The notes beneath the pieces are model-generated. The model ran no database searches. It saw only the letters and a list, made by a program, of their open reading frames with translations, and was not told the DNA's origin. From an uncultured Eubacteriales bacterium (GTDB lineage: Bacteria > Bacillota > Clostridia > Oscillospirales > UBA644), in contig CAUHAO010000006.1 of NCBI GenBank assembly GCA_959604355.1, positions 1 through 64,000 on the forward strand: 64,000 nucleotides of DNA, in the 5' to 3' direction. The stretch's first letter is position 1; every line of letters starts with the position of its first letter. Below are positions 16,160 to 24,982 of this stretch, piece after piece. Both the position numbers and the translations under genes were made by a program.

Positions 16160-16354
16160 TTATTTAAGGCCGTTTTCGTATGCCTGGATCATCTTTTTGA
16201 CCATCTGGCCGCCGACAGAACCTGCCTGCTTAGAGGTGAGGTCACCGTTGTAACCGTTCTTGAGGTTTACGCCGACTTCGGAAGCAGCTTCCATCTTGAA
16301 TCTGTCAAGAGCTTCACGAGCCTGGGGAACAAGAGTCTGTTTGTTGCTGGACAT
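16160..16354 (-). CDS. Alpha/beta-type small acid-soluble spore protein
   Basis: 64 residues. These proteins coat and protect DNA in dormant spores and are degraded at germination by the GPR protease. The block FKMEAASEVGV matches the GPR cleavage region, and DLTSKQAGSVGGQMVKKMI is the second signature of the family. AAAGGAGTG precedes the ATG. A sigma-G-like promoter is at 16440-16469, which fits forespore-specific expression. This gene is direct evidence that the organism, or a recent ancestor, sporulates. Confidence 0.97.
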   Translation of the reverse strand: MSSNKQTLVPQAREALDRFKMEAASEVGVNLKNGYNGDLTSKQAGSVGGQMVKKMIQAYENGLK

Positions 16355-16439
16355 AGTATTTTACACTCCTTTATATTTTATCTCAGGCAATGCTTGAACT
16401 GAACGGGTCTATTGACGAGCGTTCGTCTCATTGCTCTAT

Positions 16440-16469
16440 TATTATGTTTTTTCATTCGATAAATATTCA
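16440..16469 (-). promoter_or_regulatory. Sigma-G-type forespore promoter of the SASP gene
   Basis: Minus strand TGAATA (16464-16469), 17 nt, CATAATA (16440-16446). This closely matches the known sigma-G consensus (TGAATA, 17-18 nt, CATACTA). No vegetative promoter is visible for this gene. Confidence 0.75.
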
Positions 16470-16502
16470 GAAATTTTATTGGCAATTTTTGGAGGCGACG
16501 GT

Positions 16503-17969
16503 ATGCCGAAAGGATCTGTTTTTTATAAAAAAAATAAAACGGAGATAGTTTTCGACGGAAAATGCAAACTTTCGGAAATACTGTCTCTTGCAGATGTTCC
16601 GATAGCTTTTCAATGCGGCGGACGCGGTGTATGCGGAAAGTGCCGTGTGATCGCGTCAGGAGATCTTTCTCCTGTTTGTGAAGAAGAACTTGCAGCCCTT
16701 TCGGAGCGGGATATTGGTAACGGCGTGCGTTTGGCGTGCAGAGCCGAGGCTCTCGGAGACGTTGAGATACACGTGGATGAAACGGAGATTACCGGAGTTA
16801 CCGAGAACTTCGTAAACCTCGTACCGACGGATCCTATATGCGGTGAAAAGGCATGTATTTGTGCAGCGGTCGATATCGGCACAACGACTGTGGCTGTGTA
16901 TCTTTACAAATTCCCCGAGGGCGAGCTCTTGGAAAAGAAATGCGTCGAAAATCCTCAGCGCAGACACGGCGCAGACGTTGTTTCACGTATTGAATTTGCT
17001 TCAAAAGGCGGAGCTTTAACACTTAAAAACGAAATACGAAGCTGCATCGATGAGATTTTTGCCTCATTTGCCGCAAGACCGAAATACACTGTCGTTACAG
17101 GGAACACGGCAATGCTTCATTTTTATGCGGGTGAAGATTCTGAGGGGATGACAGCGTATCCGTTCAGCCCCGCGACATTGTTCGGAGAAGAGGTCGGGGA
17201 CGGCGTGTATATTTCTCCGTGCGCGTCGGCGTTTATCGGAGCGGACTCGATATGTGCCGCTGAATCGAGCGGTCTTTCCGAATGTAAATGCGCACTTCTT
17301 GCTGATATCGGAACAAACGGGGAGATGCTCCTTTATAAAAACGACAGAATTTTCGCATGCTCGACGGCGGCAGGCCCCGTGTTTGAAGGGTACGGGATAT
17401 CTTGCGGCGTTCCCGCGTCATCGGGTGCGATAGATAAAGTATATTATGAAAAAGGGAAGCTGAAATATACGACGATTGGCAAAAAAACTCCCGTCGGACT
17501 TTGCGGAACGGGTGTCATTGACGCAGTTGCCGCGGCTCTTTACTGCGGAGCATGCGACGAGGAAGGGTACATGGAACATCCCTTTGAAATAGGGCCTCTG
17601 AAATTGCTTCAGACCGATGTGCGATCGGTTCAGATGGCAAAAGCGGCAGTCTGCGCAGGCATTGAGACACTTTTGAAAGAAAGCGGCACGGGCGAGGAAG
17701 AAGTCGAAAAACTTTATCTTGCAGGTGGGTTCGGAAGTCGTCTTGATATTTCCAACGCAGCATTTATAGGACTTATTCCTCAAAAGTTTGCAGGCAAAAC
17801 CGTGTTTCTCGGGAATGCAGCCGCGGCAGGGGCGGCAAAAGTCCTTTTTGACCGGAAAACGAAGGATAGATTAGCCTCTTTTGCGAAAAGGACAGAATCT
17901 GTCGATCTTGCGGCAAACAAATACTTTGCGGAAAGATTCATTGATAATATGAAATTTTCAAATGTTTGA
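16503..17969 (+). CDS. RACo-like [2Fe-2S] ASKHA-domain protein (DUF4445)
   Basis: 488 residues. The N-terminus is a ferredoxin-type [2Fe-2S] domain with ligands in CGGRGVCGKC (C38, C44, C47) and a fourth cysteine near residue 79. From about residue 120 an actin-like ATPase (ASKHA) follows: DIGTTTVAVYLY, ADIGTNGEM (about 263) and LAGGFGSRLD (about 408). Characterised relatives (RACo, RamA) reductively activate corrinoid proteins with ATP. No corrinoid protein or methyltransferase gene is in this window, so the partner is unknown. GGAGG precedes the ATG at 16503. A weak possible promoter is TTGACG (16412) with TATTAT (16437). Confidence 0.88.
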   Translation: MPKGSVFYKKNKTEIVFDGKCKLSEILSLADVPIAFQCGGRGVCGKCRVIASGDLSPVCEEELAALSERDIGNGVRLACRAEALGDVEIHVDETEITGVTENFVNLVPTDPICGEKACICAAVDIGTTTVAVYLYKFPEGELLEKKCVENPQRRHGADVVSRIEFASKGGALTLKNEIRSCIDEIFASFAARPKYTVVTGNTAMLHFYAGEDSEGMTAYPFSPATLFGEEVGDGVYISPCASAFIGADSICAAESSGLSECKCALLADIGTNGEMLLYKNDRIFACSTAAGPVFEGYGISCGVPASSGAIDKVYYEKGKLKYTTIGKKTPVGLCGTGVIDAVAAALYCGACDEEGYMEHPFEIGPLKLLQTDVRSVQMAKAAVCAGIETLLKESGTGEEEVEKLYLAGGFGSRLDISNAAFIGLIPQKFAGKTVFLGNAAAAGAAKVLFDRKTKDRLASFAKRTESVDLAANKYFAERFIDNMKFSNV

Positions 17970-17984
17970 CGATCGCTCAAATTT

Positions 17985-18014
17985 AAAGCCTTTCCCTAAA
18001 TCGGGAAAGGCTTT
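17985..18014. terminator. Bidirectional terminator
   Basis: AAAGCCTTTCCC (17985-17996) pairs perfectly with GGGAAAGGCTTT (18003-18014) between convergent genes. Confidence 0.88.
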
Positions 18015-18030
18015 ATTCGCTTATTTCAGT

Positions 18031-19398
18031 TTATTTCTTATTGATGTTCTCGTCAATTTCGTTCTGAACCCTGTTGGTTATGGACGAAAGTGCGGAGTTA
18101 TAAGACTGTCCGTTGCCGATGGATATAAGAGCCTGTGTTATGGCACCCTGCGTTTTTGCGAGAGGATATCCGGCGCCGTTGCTGTTTACGGACTGCGAAG
18201 CTTCTATGTAGTACAGATAACTGTCATCTGAGAAGAATTTATTACGTCTGTCTCTGATGCGTCTTTCGGAAAGCGGAAAGTCAACAAAGTCACTGAAGAA
18301 GAGACTCATAAAGTTTCCGGCCTGCTCGTTGTCTCTGTCTGCGGGAACGCACATCATACGTGTACCGGACATGAATGTGGAGTAGCATTTTTCGCCTTCA
18401 CCTACATTAGTTCCGACAGGGAATGGGATAAAATAGATATTATCTATATTTTCGATGGCGTAGTAATAAATAGCGTCTGATCCGACGAATATAGTCGCTT
18501 CGCCTGATTCAAAGTAGTTGTCTCCGCCCTGACGCTCTTTTGTGACATTGTCTTTCCTGAATATGCTTGCACCCCAGTTGATAGCCGTAACGGTTCTCGG
18601 GTCGGTAAGCATGGAAAACTTTGTTTTGCCGCTTTCGTCTTCCTTATAAAGAGTACCGCCGTTTGCAAATATCGCCGCATAAAGGAATGATGAAGCGTCC
18701 TGGTAAACTTCCATAGCGTAAATGGGGTTGTCAAGATTCATATTGCAGACGCTGTCAAGATATGCACTGAATTTTTCAAACGTCCATTTCCCGGACTTGT
18801 AAAGCTCCCAGGGATCTTCCGCACCGAACTGCCTGACAAGGTTTGAGTTGTAATAGACCGTCCCGTTGCCGGCGCCTTCGGTGTTCCAAGCGCCCATGAC
18901 TTTCATACCGTATGTTTTGCCGTCGTTGAAAGTAGCAGATTTAAGAAAACTCGGGGTCCCGTAAATATCGGTGTCGTTCAGGTCGACATTTTCGAGATCA
19001 TTGAAAGCCCATAGCAGATTGAGTTTATAATAGTTATATATGGTAGCCTGCCCGACATCAAGGAACATACTCTTGTTCGTTCCTGCCAGAAGAGACATAA
19101 GCTGACCGTCGCCGGTAATGTCGGTAACAGGGAGAATGTCTTTGACATTGTAGTTCTTTTTGAAGTTTTCAACATGCTTTATATGAGCATCTCCGAATTT
19201 TGTGCCGGCATTAACATTTTCATTTTCGGCAAGACCGGGAATAAAGTTAGATGCGAAACCCGAAGAAAAATATATTATTTCTCCGCCGAAGTCTATATCT
19301 CCATTTATTGGGTATACGAATTCGTCTGTTCCCGCGCATGCCGAAAAAACAAGAAGAAGTGCCAGAAACAGGGAAACGCAGGATACGATTTTTTTCAT
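18031..19398 (-). CDS. Solute-binding-type lipoprotein, paralogue A
   Basis: 455 residues. A type II signal peptide ends in the lipobox VFSAC, predicting an N-terminal lipid anchor outside the membrane. The mature part resembles extracellular family-1 substrate-binding proteins of ABC transporters; helpful blocks are IFANGGTLYKE (about 210-220) and WTFEKFSAYLDS. It is clearly paralogous to the next gene upstream (19541-20914): both share DEFVY.INGD.DFGGE, FGDAHIKHV, SLLAGTNKSMF and FFSDDSYLYY. No permease or ATPase gene is nearby. TTGGAGAG lies before ATG 19398. It has its own promoter with an overlapping palindrome. Ligand unknown. Confidence 0.75.
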   Translation of the reverse strand: MKKIVSCVSLFLALLLVFSACAGTDEFVYPINGDIDFGGEIIYFSSGFASNFIPGLAENENVNAGTKFGDAHIKHVENFKKNYNVKDILPVTDITGDGQLMSLLAGTNKSMFLDVGQATIYNYYKLNLLWAFNDLENVDLNDTDIYGTPSFLKSATFNDGKTYGMKVMGAWNTEGAGNGTVYYNSNLVRQFGAEDPWELYKSGKWTFEKFSAYLDSVCNMNLDNPIYAMEVYQDASSFLYAAIFANGGTLYKEDESGKTKFSMLTDPRTVTAINWGASIFRKDNVTKERQGGDNYFESGEATIFVGSDAIYYYAIENIDNIYFIPFPVGTNVGEGEKCYSTFMSGTRMMCVPADRDNEQAGNFMSLFFSDFVDFPLSERRIRDRRNKFFSDDSYLYYIEASQSVNSNGAGYPLAKTQGAITQALISIGNGQSYNSALSSITNRVQNEIDENINKK

Positions 19399-19433
19399 AG
19401 TTGCGCTCTCCAAGATATCAAGATATTATATTT

Positions 19434-19448
19434 TCTTATGATATAAGA
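19434..19448. promoter_or_regulatory. Palindrome overlapping the paralogue A promoter
   Basis: TCTTATGATATAAGA: six-base arms TCTTAT/ATAAGA around GAT. It overlaps the -10 box (19446-19451) and probable start of transcription, a position fit for a repressor operator. The paralogue B promoter lacks an obvious copy. Confidence 0.45.
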
Positions 19449-19474
19449 ATACCATAAAACTTTTAAATAGTCAA
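19446..19474 (-). promoter_or_regulatory. Promoter of lipoprotein paralogue A
   Basis: Minus strand TTGACT (19469-19474), 17 nt, TATTCT (19446-19451) with extended TGG. Confidence 0.75.
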
Positions 19475-19504
19475 GAGGAAACCCTTTTTTTTTATAATAA
19501 AGAC

Positions 19505-19534
19505 AAAAAGCTTCTCATTATGAAAAGCTTTTTT
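19505..19534 (-). terminator. Terminator of lipoprotein paralogue B
   Basis: Hairpin built from AAAAAGCTT and AAGCTTTTT around TCA-TTA-TGA with one mismatch. It lies just after the paralogue B stop and ahead of the paralogue A promoter, so the two paralogues appear to be separate units. Confidence 0.7.
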
Positions 19535-19540
19535 GTCATA

Positions 19541-20914
19541 TTATTTACGGTTGACGTTGGTATCGAGTTCACTCTGTACCCTGTTGGATATCGACGACAG
19601 GGCAGAGGTGTACGACTGACCGTTGCCTATGGCTATAAGCGCCTGAACTATCGAGGTGTTTGTTTTTGCGAAAGGATAGCCTGCTCCGGTATTGTTGACA
19701 TGACTGCTTGCCGCTTTATAATAAAGGTAACTGTCGTCTGAGAAAAAGTTGTTACGTCTGTTGCGGATTTCTCTTTGTTCCGTGGGAAAAGCTTCGAAAT
19801 CACTGAAAAACAGGCTCATAAAATTACCCGCCTGCTCGTTTTCTCTGTCCGACGGAACGCACATCATTCGTGTGCTCCCCATAAATGATGAGTAATAAGT
19901 TTCTCCCTCTTTGACATCCGTTCCCGTCGGAAATGGAACATAGTACAAGTCGCTCAATGTTTTTATCGTGTTCGAGTATTCGTTGTCCGTGCCGAGATAA
20001 AGCGCAGATTGATTTGTGGAGAAATATGTTGTTTCCATACCAGGAGTTTCGACTGTAACGCTGTTCTGTTTAAGTATATTCGTAGCCCAATTTATCGCCG
20101 TTACCGTGCGTGGATCCGACAGCATTGAGAACTTATAAGCGCCGTTTTCTTCGCGGTATATCGACCCCCCGTTTGCAAATATAGATGAAAAGTACAGCGT
20201 GGAATTGTTCTGGGCGATTTCCAGTCCGTAGATCGGGTGGTCCGAGTTGAGATTGCTGACGCTGTCAATGTATGAACTGAAATTCGAAAACGTCCATTTT
20301 CCGGTCTTGAACAGATACCACGGATCTTCCGCGCCGAGCTGTCTGATAATGTTTGCGTTGTAATAGAGCAGTCCGTTTCCGACACTCTCGGTGTTCCAAG
20401 CGCCCATGACCTTCATTGCGTAAGTCTTCCCGTCGTCAAATGTGACAGAGGCCAGAAATTCCGGTGTCCCGTAAGTTACGGTGTCGCTGAGATCGACGTT
20501 TTCGAGGTCGTTGAGCGCCCATAAAAGGTTGAGTTTGTAAAAATTGAATATCGTCGACTGACCCATATCAAAAAACATGCTTTTGTTTGTACCGGCAAGC
20601 AACGACATAAGTATCGAGCCGTCGCTGTCGCCCGGGTTGCCGGGTATACCGACGATATCCTTGACATTGTATTTTGATTTGAAATCGGCGACATGTTTGA
20701 TATGGGCGTCACCGAACAATGTTCCTGCGTTTACGGTTTCTTCGTCGGTCTCGGGTATGTAGTTCTGAGCCCATCCCGACGTGAAATATATCGTCTCTCC
20801 GCCGAAATCGACGTCTCCGTTTATTATGTAAACGAATTCGTCAATAGTTGTACAGGCGGAAAAAATGAATACGAGCGAAAAAAACAATGCGATGGCTTTT
20901 ACTGCCTTTTTCAT
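19541..20914 (-). CDS. Solute-binding-type lipoprotein, paralogue B
   Basis: 457 residues. Signal peptide with lipobox IFSAC followed by TTIDEFVY. It aligns with paralogue A over its whole length with few gaps; conserved stretches include MGAWNTE, LLWA.NDLENVDL, ANGGS.Y, MMCVPSDRENEQAG and SALSSISNRVQ. The shared C-terminal segment around FFSDDSYLYY is unusual among solute-binding proteins I recognise. GGAGG precedes the ATG. It has its own promoter (20948-20976). No transport genes adjoin it, so it may use a distant permease or act as a binding or sensing lipoprotein. Confidence 0.75.
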   Translation of the reverse strand: MKKAVKAIALFFSLVFIFSACTTIDEFVYIINGDVDFGGETIYFTSGWAQNYIPETDEETVNAGTLFGDAHIKHVADFKSKYNVKDIVGIPGNPGDSDGSILMSLLAGTNKSMFFDMGQSTIFNFYKLNLLWALNDLENVDLSDTVTYGTPEFLASVTFDDGKTYAMKVMGAWNTESVGNGLLYYNANIIRQLGAEDPWYLFKTGKWTFSNFSSYIDSVSNLNSDHPIYGLEIAQNNSTLYFSSIFANGGSIYREENGAYKFSMLSDPRTVTAINWATNILKQNSVTVETPGMETTYFSTNQSALYLGTDNEYSNTIKTLSDLYYVPFPTGTDVKEGETYYSSFMGSTRMMCVPSDRENEQAGNFMSLFFSDFEAFPTEQREIRNRRNNFFSDDSYLYYKAASSHVNNTGAGYPFAKTNTSIVQALIAIGNGQSYTSALSSISNRVQSELDTNVNRK

Positions 20915-20947
20915 GGCGGCTAACCTCCGTGAGTGACTTATGTGGAT

Positions 20948-20976
20948 ATTTTATCATAATCTTCGACAATAGTCAA
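20948..20976 (-). promoter_or_regulatory. Promoter of lipoprotein paralogue B
   Basis: Minus strand TTGACT (20971-20976), 17 nt, TAAAAT (20948-20953). Confidence 0.75.
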
Positions 20977-21028
20977 TATGTTATTTGTATTAAAATCAGA
21001 ATTTATTTAAACTGTTGATACTGTTCTT

Positions 21029-21041
21029 GTGCATAATGCAC
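21029..21041. promoter_or_regulatory. Short palindrome upstream of nifJ
   Basis: GTGCATAATGCAC, six-base arms around one base, about 90 bp before the nifJ -35 box. A possible regulator site. No other feature was found in the rest of the 287-bp gap between the lipoprotein and nifJ. Confidence 0.3.
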
Positions 21042-21128
21042 CCTTGTTTTTCCTTTTGTGAAAATATATGCGGTATTTACCTTTTAATAACTTAGTTTTA
21101 ACAAATTGACGAAATTTCTTTGTTTTGC

Positions 21129-21157
21129 TTTACAAATCTCGAAAAAAATGATATTAT
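21129..21157 (+). promoter_or_regulatory. Promoter of nifJ
   Basis: TTTACA (21129-21134), 17 nt, TATTAT (21152-21157). Confidence 0.75.
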
Positions 21158-21201
21158 ATATGAGTATTAAAGTTAACCCCAATAATACAGGAGGAAATAA
21201 A

Positions 21202-24200
21202 ATGGCAAGAAAAAAACTTTCCATGGACGGCAACCAGGCTGCCGCGCACGTAAGCTACGCGTTCACCGAAGTTGCGGGTATATATCCCATAACACCGTCC
21301 AGCCCGATGGCAGACTACGTTGATCAGTGGTCCGCGCAGGGTAAAAAGAATATTTTCGGCACAAAGGTCAAGGTTATCGAAATGCAGTCCGAAGCAGGCG
21401 CTGCGGGTACCGTTCACGGTTCTCTGGCAGCCGGTGCTCTGACTACCACCTATACAGCATCTCAGGGTCTTCTTCTTATGATCCCGAACATGTACAAGAT
21501 CGCAGGCGAACTTCTTCCTTGCGTCTTCCATGTTTCCGCACGCTGCGTTGCATCTCACGCGCTTAACATTTTCGGAGACCACTCCGACGTCTACGCATGC
21601 CGTCAGACCGGTTTCGCGATGCTTGCGGAATCCAACCCCCAGGAAGTAATGGATCTCGGTGCCGTCGCGCATCTCGCTGCTATCAAAGGCAGAGTTCCGT
21701 TCCTGAACTTCTTTGACGGTTTCCGTACTTCTCACGAAATACAGAAGATCGAAGTCTGGGAAAACGAAGACCTCGCTCCGATGGTCGATATGGACGCTGT
21801 CAATGCGTTCAGAGCACATTCCCTCAGCCCTGAGCATCCCGCTCTCCGCGGCAGCGCTGAAAACGGTGATATCTTCTTCCAGCACAGAGAAGCTTGCAAT
21901 AAGTATTACAACGCTCTGCCCGCTATCGTTGAAGATTATATGCATCAGGTCAACGCGAAGATAGGCACGAACTACGAACTCTTCAACTACTACGGCGATC
22001 CCGAAGCTGACAGAGTTATCGTTGCTATGGGTTCTGTCTGCGATGTTACCGAAGAAGTAATAGACTACATGCGCGCAGCAGGAGAAAAGGTCGGTCTTGT
22101 CAAAGTTCGTCTGTACCGCCCGTTCGTTGCCGAAAAACTCATCGCGGCTCTCCCGAAGACCGTTAAGAAGGTCGCGGTTCTCGACCGTACAAAGGAACCC
22201 GGCTCCCTGGGCGAGCCTCTGTATCTTGATGTCGTTACCGCTCTTGCTACACACGGCATTCAGGCGAAAGTTGTAGGCGGCAGATACGGTCTCGGTTCCA
22301 AAGACACGACTCCCGCAAGCATTTTCGCGGTTTATGAGAACCTCGCAAAGGACGAGCCCAAAGCTAACTTCACCATCGGTATCGTTGATGACGTTACAGG
22401 ACTGTCTCTCGAAGAAAAGCCCGCTCCCGATACTTCCGCGAAGGGCACTATCAGCTGCAAATTCTGGGGTCTCGGCGGCGACGGTACTGTCGGTGCGAAC
22501 AAGAACTCCATTAAGATCATCGGTGACCATACCGATAAATACATTCAGGCTTATTTCCAGTATGACTCCAAGAAAACCGGCGGTATCACCATTTCGCACC
22601 TGCGTTTCGGCGATCAGCCCATCAAGAGCCCTTACTATATAAATAAAGCAAACTTCGTCGCGTGCCACAACCAGGCTTATCTTACCAAGTACGATATGGT
22701 ATCCGACATTAAACCCGGCGGCACGTTCCTCCTGGACTGCCAGTGGGCTGAGGACGAGCTTGACGCTCATCTGCCCGCAAGTGTCAAGTCTTATATCGCC
22801 AACAACGACATAAACTTCTACACCATCAATGCTACTTCCATCGCAATGAACCAGATCGGCAACGCGAAAGTCAAGAATACCGTTCTTCAGTCTGCGTTCT
22901 TTGCTCTGGCAAACATCCTCCCGAAGGACGAAGCTATCGAATATATGAAGAAGATGGCCTATAAGTCCTACATAAAGAAGGGGCAGGCTATGGTTGACCT
23001 CAACTATGCGGCTATCGACGCGGGCGCGGATGCTTTTGTGAAAGTAAACGTTCCCGAAGCGTGGAAGACCGCAGGCAAAGATGCTCCCAAGGCTGAGGCT
23101 GAAGGCGCACGTAAAGACCTTGTTGACTTCGTAAACAACATTGTCGAGCCTGTTGATGCTATGGCGGGAGACAAACTTCCCGTCTCCGCATTCGAGAAGT
23201 ATGTTGACGGTCAGTTCCCCCAGGGCGCGGCTGCATACGAAAAACGCGGCGTCGCGGTCATGGTTCCGTCCTGGCATCCCGAAAACTGCATACAGTGCAA
23301 CAACTGCGCATTCGTTTGCCCGCATGCTACCATCCGTCCCTTCGCCATGACCGAGGAAGAAGCTGCAAAAGCTCCCGCGGTTACCAAATTTACCGCTAAA
23401 CCCGTTCTTAATACTAATTATAAATACACAATGGCGGTCAGCCCCCTCGACTGTATGGGATGCACGCTTTGCGTAAAAGCATGCCCCGTTACCGCTAAAG
23501 CTCTTAAAGATGCCCGCGCTGCGGCTGCTGCACAGTTCCCGGACGATCCCAAGAAGGCTGAGAAGGAAGCTGTCAAAATCGCAGCTCCGAAGGTCGCCCT
23601 CGAAATGGTACTCCAGGCGAAAGAATCCGCACAGCAGGAAGCTTTTGATTACGCTGTAAACAACGTATCCGAAAAGAAAGAACTCGTAAACAATACTATC
23701 AAGGGCAGTCAGTTCAAACAGCCCCTGCTCGAGTTCTCCGGCTCCTGCGCAGGATGCGCTGAGACTTCTTACGCAAGACTGATTACACAGCTCTTCGGCG
23801 AAAGAATGTACATCTCCAACGCAACAGGATGCTCCTCAATTTGGGGCGGTTCCGCACCTGCAACTCCTTACACCGTTAACCGCGAAACAGGCAGAGGTCC
23901 CGCATGGGCTAACAGCTTGTTCGAAGATAACGCAGAACACGGTCTCGGTATTTACCTCGGTCAGAAGGCTCTGAGAGATAAGGCTATCGCTGACGTTAAG
24001 GAACTTGCCGAAAAGGTGACGGATTCCGAAAAGAAGGCTATTATCGACGAGTATCTCGCGACCGTTGACGACGGCAAGAAGAACGCGGAAGCTGCGGATA
24101 AGCTCGTGAAGATGCTTGAAAATGGTACGTGCACCTGCGATCTTCGCGCACAGATTCTCGCAGAGAAAGACCACCTTGCTAAGAAGTCCGTATGGATCTT

Positions 24201-24846
24201 CGGCGGCGACGGTTGGGCTTACGATATCGGTTTCGGCGGTCTCGATCATGTCCTTGCTTCCGGCGAAGACGTCAACGTCATGGTCTTCGATACCGAAGTC
24301 TACTCCAATACCGGCGGACAGGCTTCCAAGTCTAGCCAGATAGGTCAGGTCGCTCAGTTCGCAGCTGCCGGCAAAGCTATCGCGAAGAAAAACCTCGCAG
24401 AAATCGCTATGTCTTACGGCTACGTCTATGTAGCTCAGATTTCCATGGGCGCAGACATGAACCAGACCCTCAAGGCTATGACTGAGGCTGAAGCATATCA
24501 CGGTCCATCCCTCATCATCGGCTATGCACCCTGCGAAATGCACGGTGTCAAGGGCGGTATGGCTAACTGCCAGGAAGAAATGAAGAAAGCTGTCGCTGCA
24601 GGTTACTGGCAGATGTTCAGATTCAATCCCGCTCTCAAAGAAGAAGGAAAGAATCCTCTTATCATCGACAGCAAGGCTCCCACCGCCGATTATAAGGAAT
24701 TTATCAAGAGTGAGACACGTTACAGCCGTCTGACCCTTGCGTTCCCCGAAAGAGCGGAAGAGCTCTTCGAAAAGGCAGACAAAGCTGCAAAAGCGAAGTA
24801 TGAGAAGCTTCTCAAACTCAAGGAACTTTACGAAATCAAAGAATAA
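21202..24846 (+). CDS. nifJ: Pyruvate:ferredoxin (flavodoxin) oxidoreductase
   Basis: 1214 residues, the single-chain form. It oxidises pyruvate to acetyl-CoA and CO2 with ferredoxin or flavodoxin as acceptor, the central step of clostridial fermentation. The N-terminal pyruvate/TPP-linked domain contains YPITPSSPMADY. Two [4Fe-4S] motifs, CIQCNNCAFVCP (near 695) and CMGCTLCVKACP (near 752), follow; the proximal-cluster cysteines are in SGSCAGCAETSY. The TPP-binding segment GGDGWAYDIGFGG (near 1000) and NTGGQASKSS are intact. AGGAGG precedes the ATG at 21202. Codon use is strongly biased to a few codons and differs from neighbours, as expected for a very highly expressed gene. Confidence 0.98.
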   Translation: MARKKLSMDGNQAAAHVSYAFTEVAGIYPITPSSPMADYVDQWSAQGKKNIFGTKVKVIEMQSEAGAAGTVHGSLAAGALTTTYTASQGLLLMIPNMYKIAGELLPCVFHVSARCVASHALNIFGDHSDVYACRQTGFAMLAESNPQEVMDLGAVAHLAAIKGRVPFLNFFDGFRTSHEIQKIEVWENEDLAPMVDMDAVNAFRAHSLSPEHPALRGSAENGDIFFQHREACNKYYNALPAIVEDYMHQVNAKIGTNYELFNYYGDPEADRVIVAMGSVCDVTEEVIDYMRAAGEKVGLVKVRLYRPFVAEKLIAALPKTVKKVAVLDRTKEPGSLGEPLYLDVVTALATHGIQAKVVGGRYGLGSKDTTPASIFAVYENLAKDEPKANFTIGIVDDVTGLSLEEKPAPDTSAKGTISCKFWGLGGDGTVGANKNSIKIIGDHTDKYIQAYFQYDSKKTGGITISHLRFGDQPIKSPYYINKANFVACHNQAYLTKYDMVSDIKPGGTFLLDCQWAEDELDAHLPASVKSYIANNDINFYTINATSIAMNQIGNAKVKNTVLQSAFFALANILPKDEAIEYMKKMAYKSYIKKGQAMVDLNYAAIDAGADAFVKVNVPEAWKTAGKDAPKAEAEGARKDLVDFVNNIVEPVDAMAGDKLPVSAFEKYVDGQFPQGAAAYEKRGVAVMVPSWHPENCIQCNNCAFVCPHATIRPFAMTEEEAAKAPAVTKFTAKPVLNTNYKYTMAVSPLDCMGCTLCVKACPVTAKALKDARAAAAAQFPDDPKKAEKEAVKIAAPKVALEMVLQAKESAQQEAFDYAVNNVSEKKELVNNTIKGSQFKQPLLEFSGSCAGCAETSYARLITQLFGERMYISNATGCSSIWGGSAPATPYTVNRETGRGPAWANSLFEDNAEHGLGIYLGQKALRDKAIADVKELAEKVTDSEKKAIIDEYLATVDDGKKNAEAADKLVKMLENGTCTCDLRAQILAEKDHLAKKSVWIFGGDGWAYDIGFGGLDHVLASGEDVNVMVFDTEVYSNTGGQASKSSQIGQVAQFAAAGKAIAKKNLAEIAMSYGYVYVAQISMGADMNQTLKAMTEAEAYHGPSLIIGYAPCEMHGVKGGMANCQEEMKKAVAAGYWQMFRFNPALKEEGKNPLIIDSKAPTADYKEFIKSETRYSRLTLAFPERAEELFEKADKAAKAKYEKLLKLKELYEIKE

Positions 24847-24862
24847 TTGGTTTTATAAATAT

Positions 24863-24890
24863 ATAGGCTCATCCGAAAGGGTGAGCCTAT
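24863..24890 (+). terminator. Terminator of nifJ
   Basis: ATAGGCTCATCC / GGGTGAGCCTAT stem with a GAAA tetraloop (24863-24890), followed by TCCTCT rather than a pure T-run. Confidence 0.8.
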
Positions 24891-24922
24891 TCCTCTGCGA
24901 ATAAGTTTATATGTTTTTATAC

Positions 24923-24951
24923 TTGACATATTGCCTAAAATATGGTATACT
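24923..24951 (+). promoter_or_regulatory. Promoter of membrane protein gene
   Basis: TTGACA (24923-24928), 17 nt, TATACT (24946-24951) with extended TGG. Confidence 0.88.
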
Positions 24952-24982
24952 TAATCAAATATCGGATCGCAGGTGAATTTGT

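Noticed and set aside
21154..23325. Long (723-codon) minus-strand open frame inside nifJ
   Set aside because: It is antisense to the conserved nifJ frame and arises from that gene's strong codon bias, which removes stops on the other strand. No recognisable domain.
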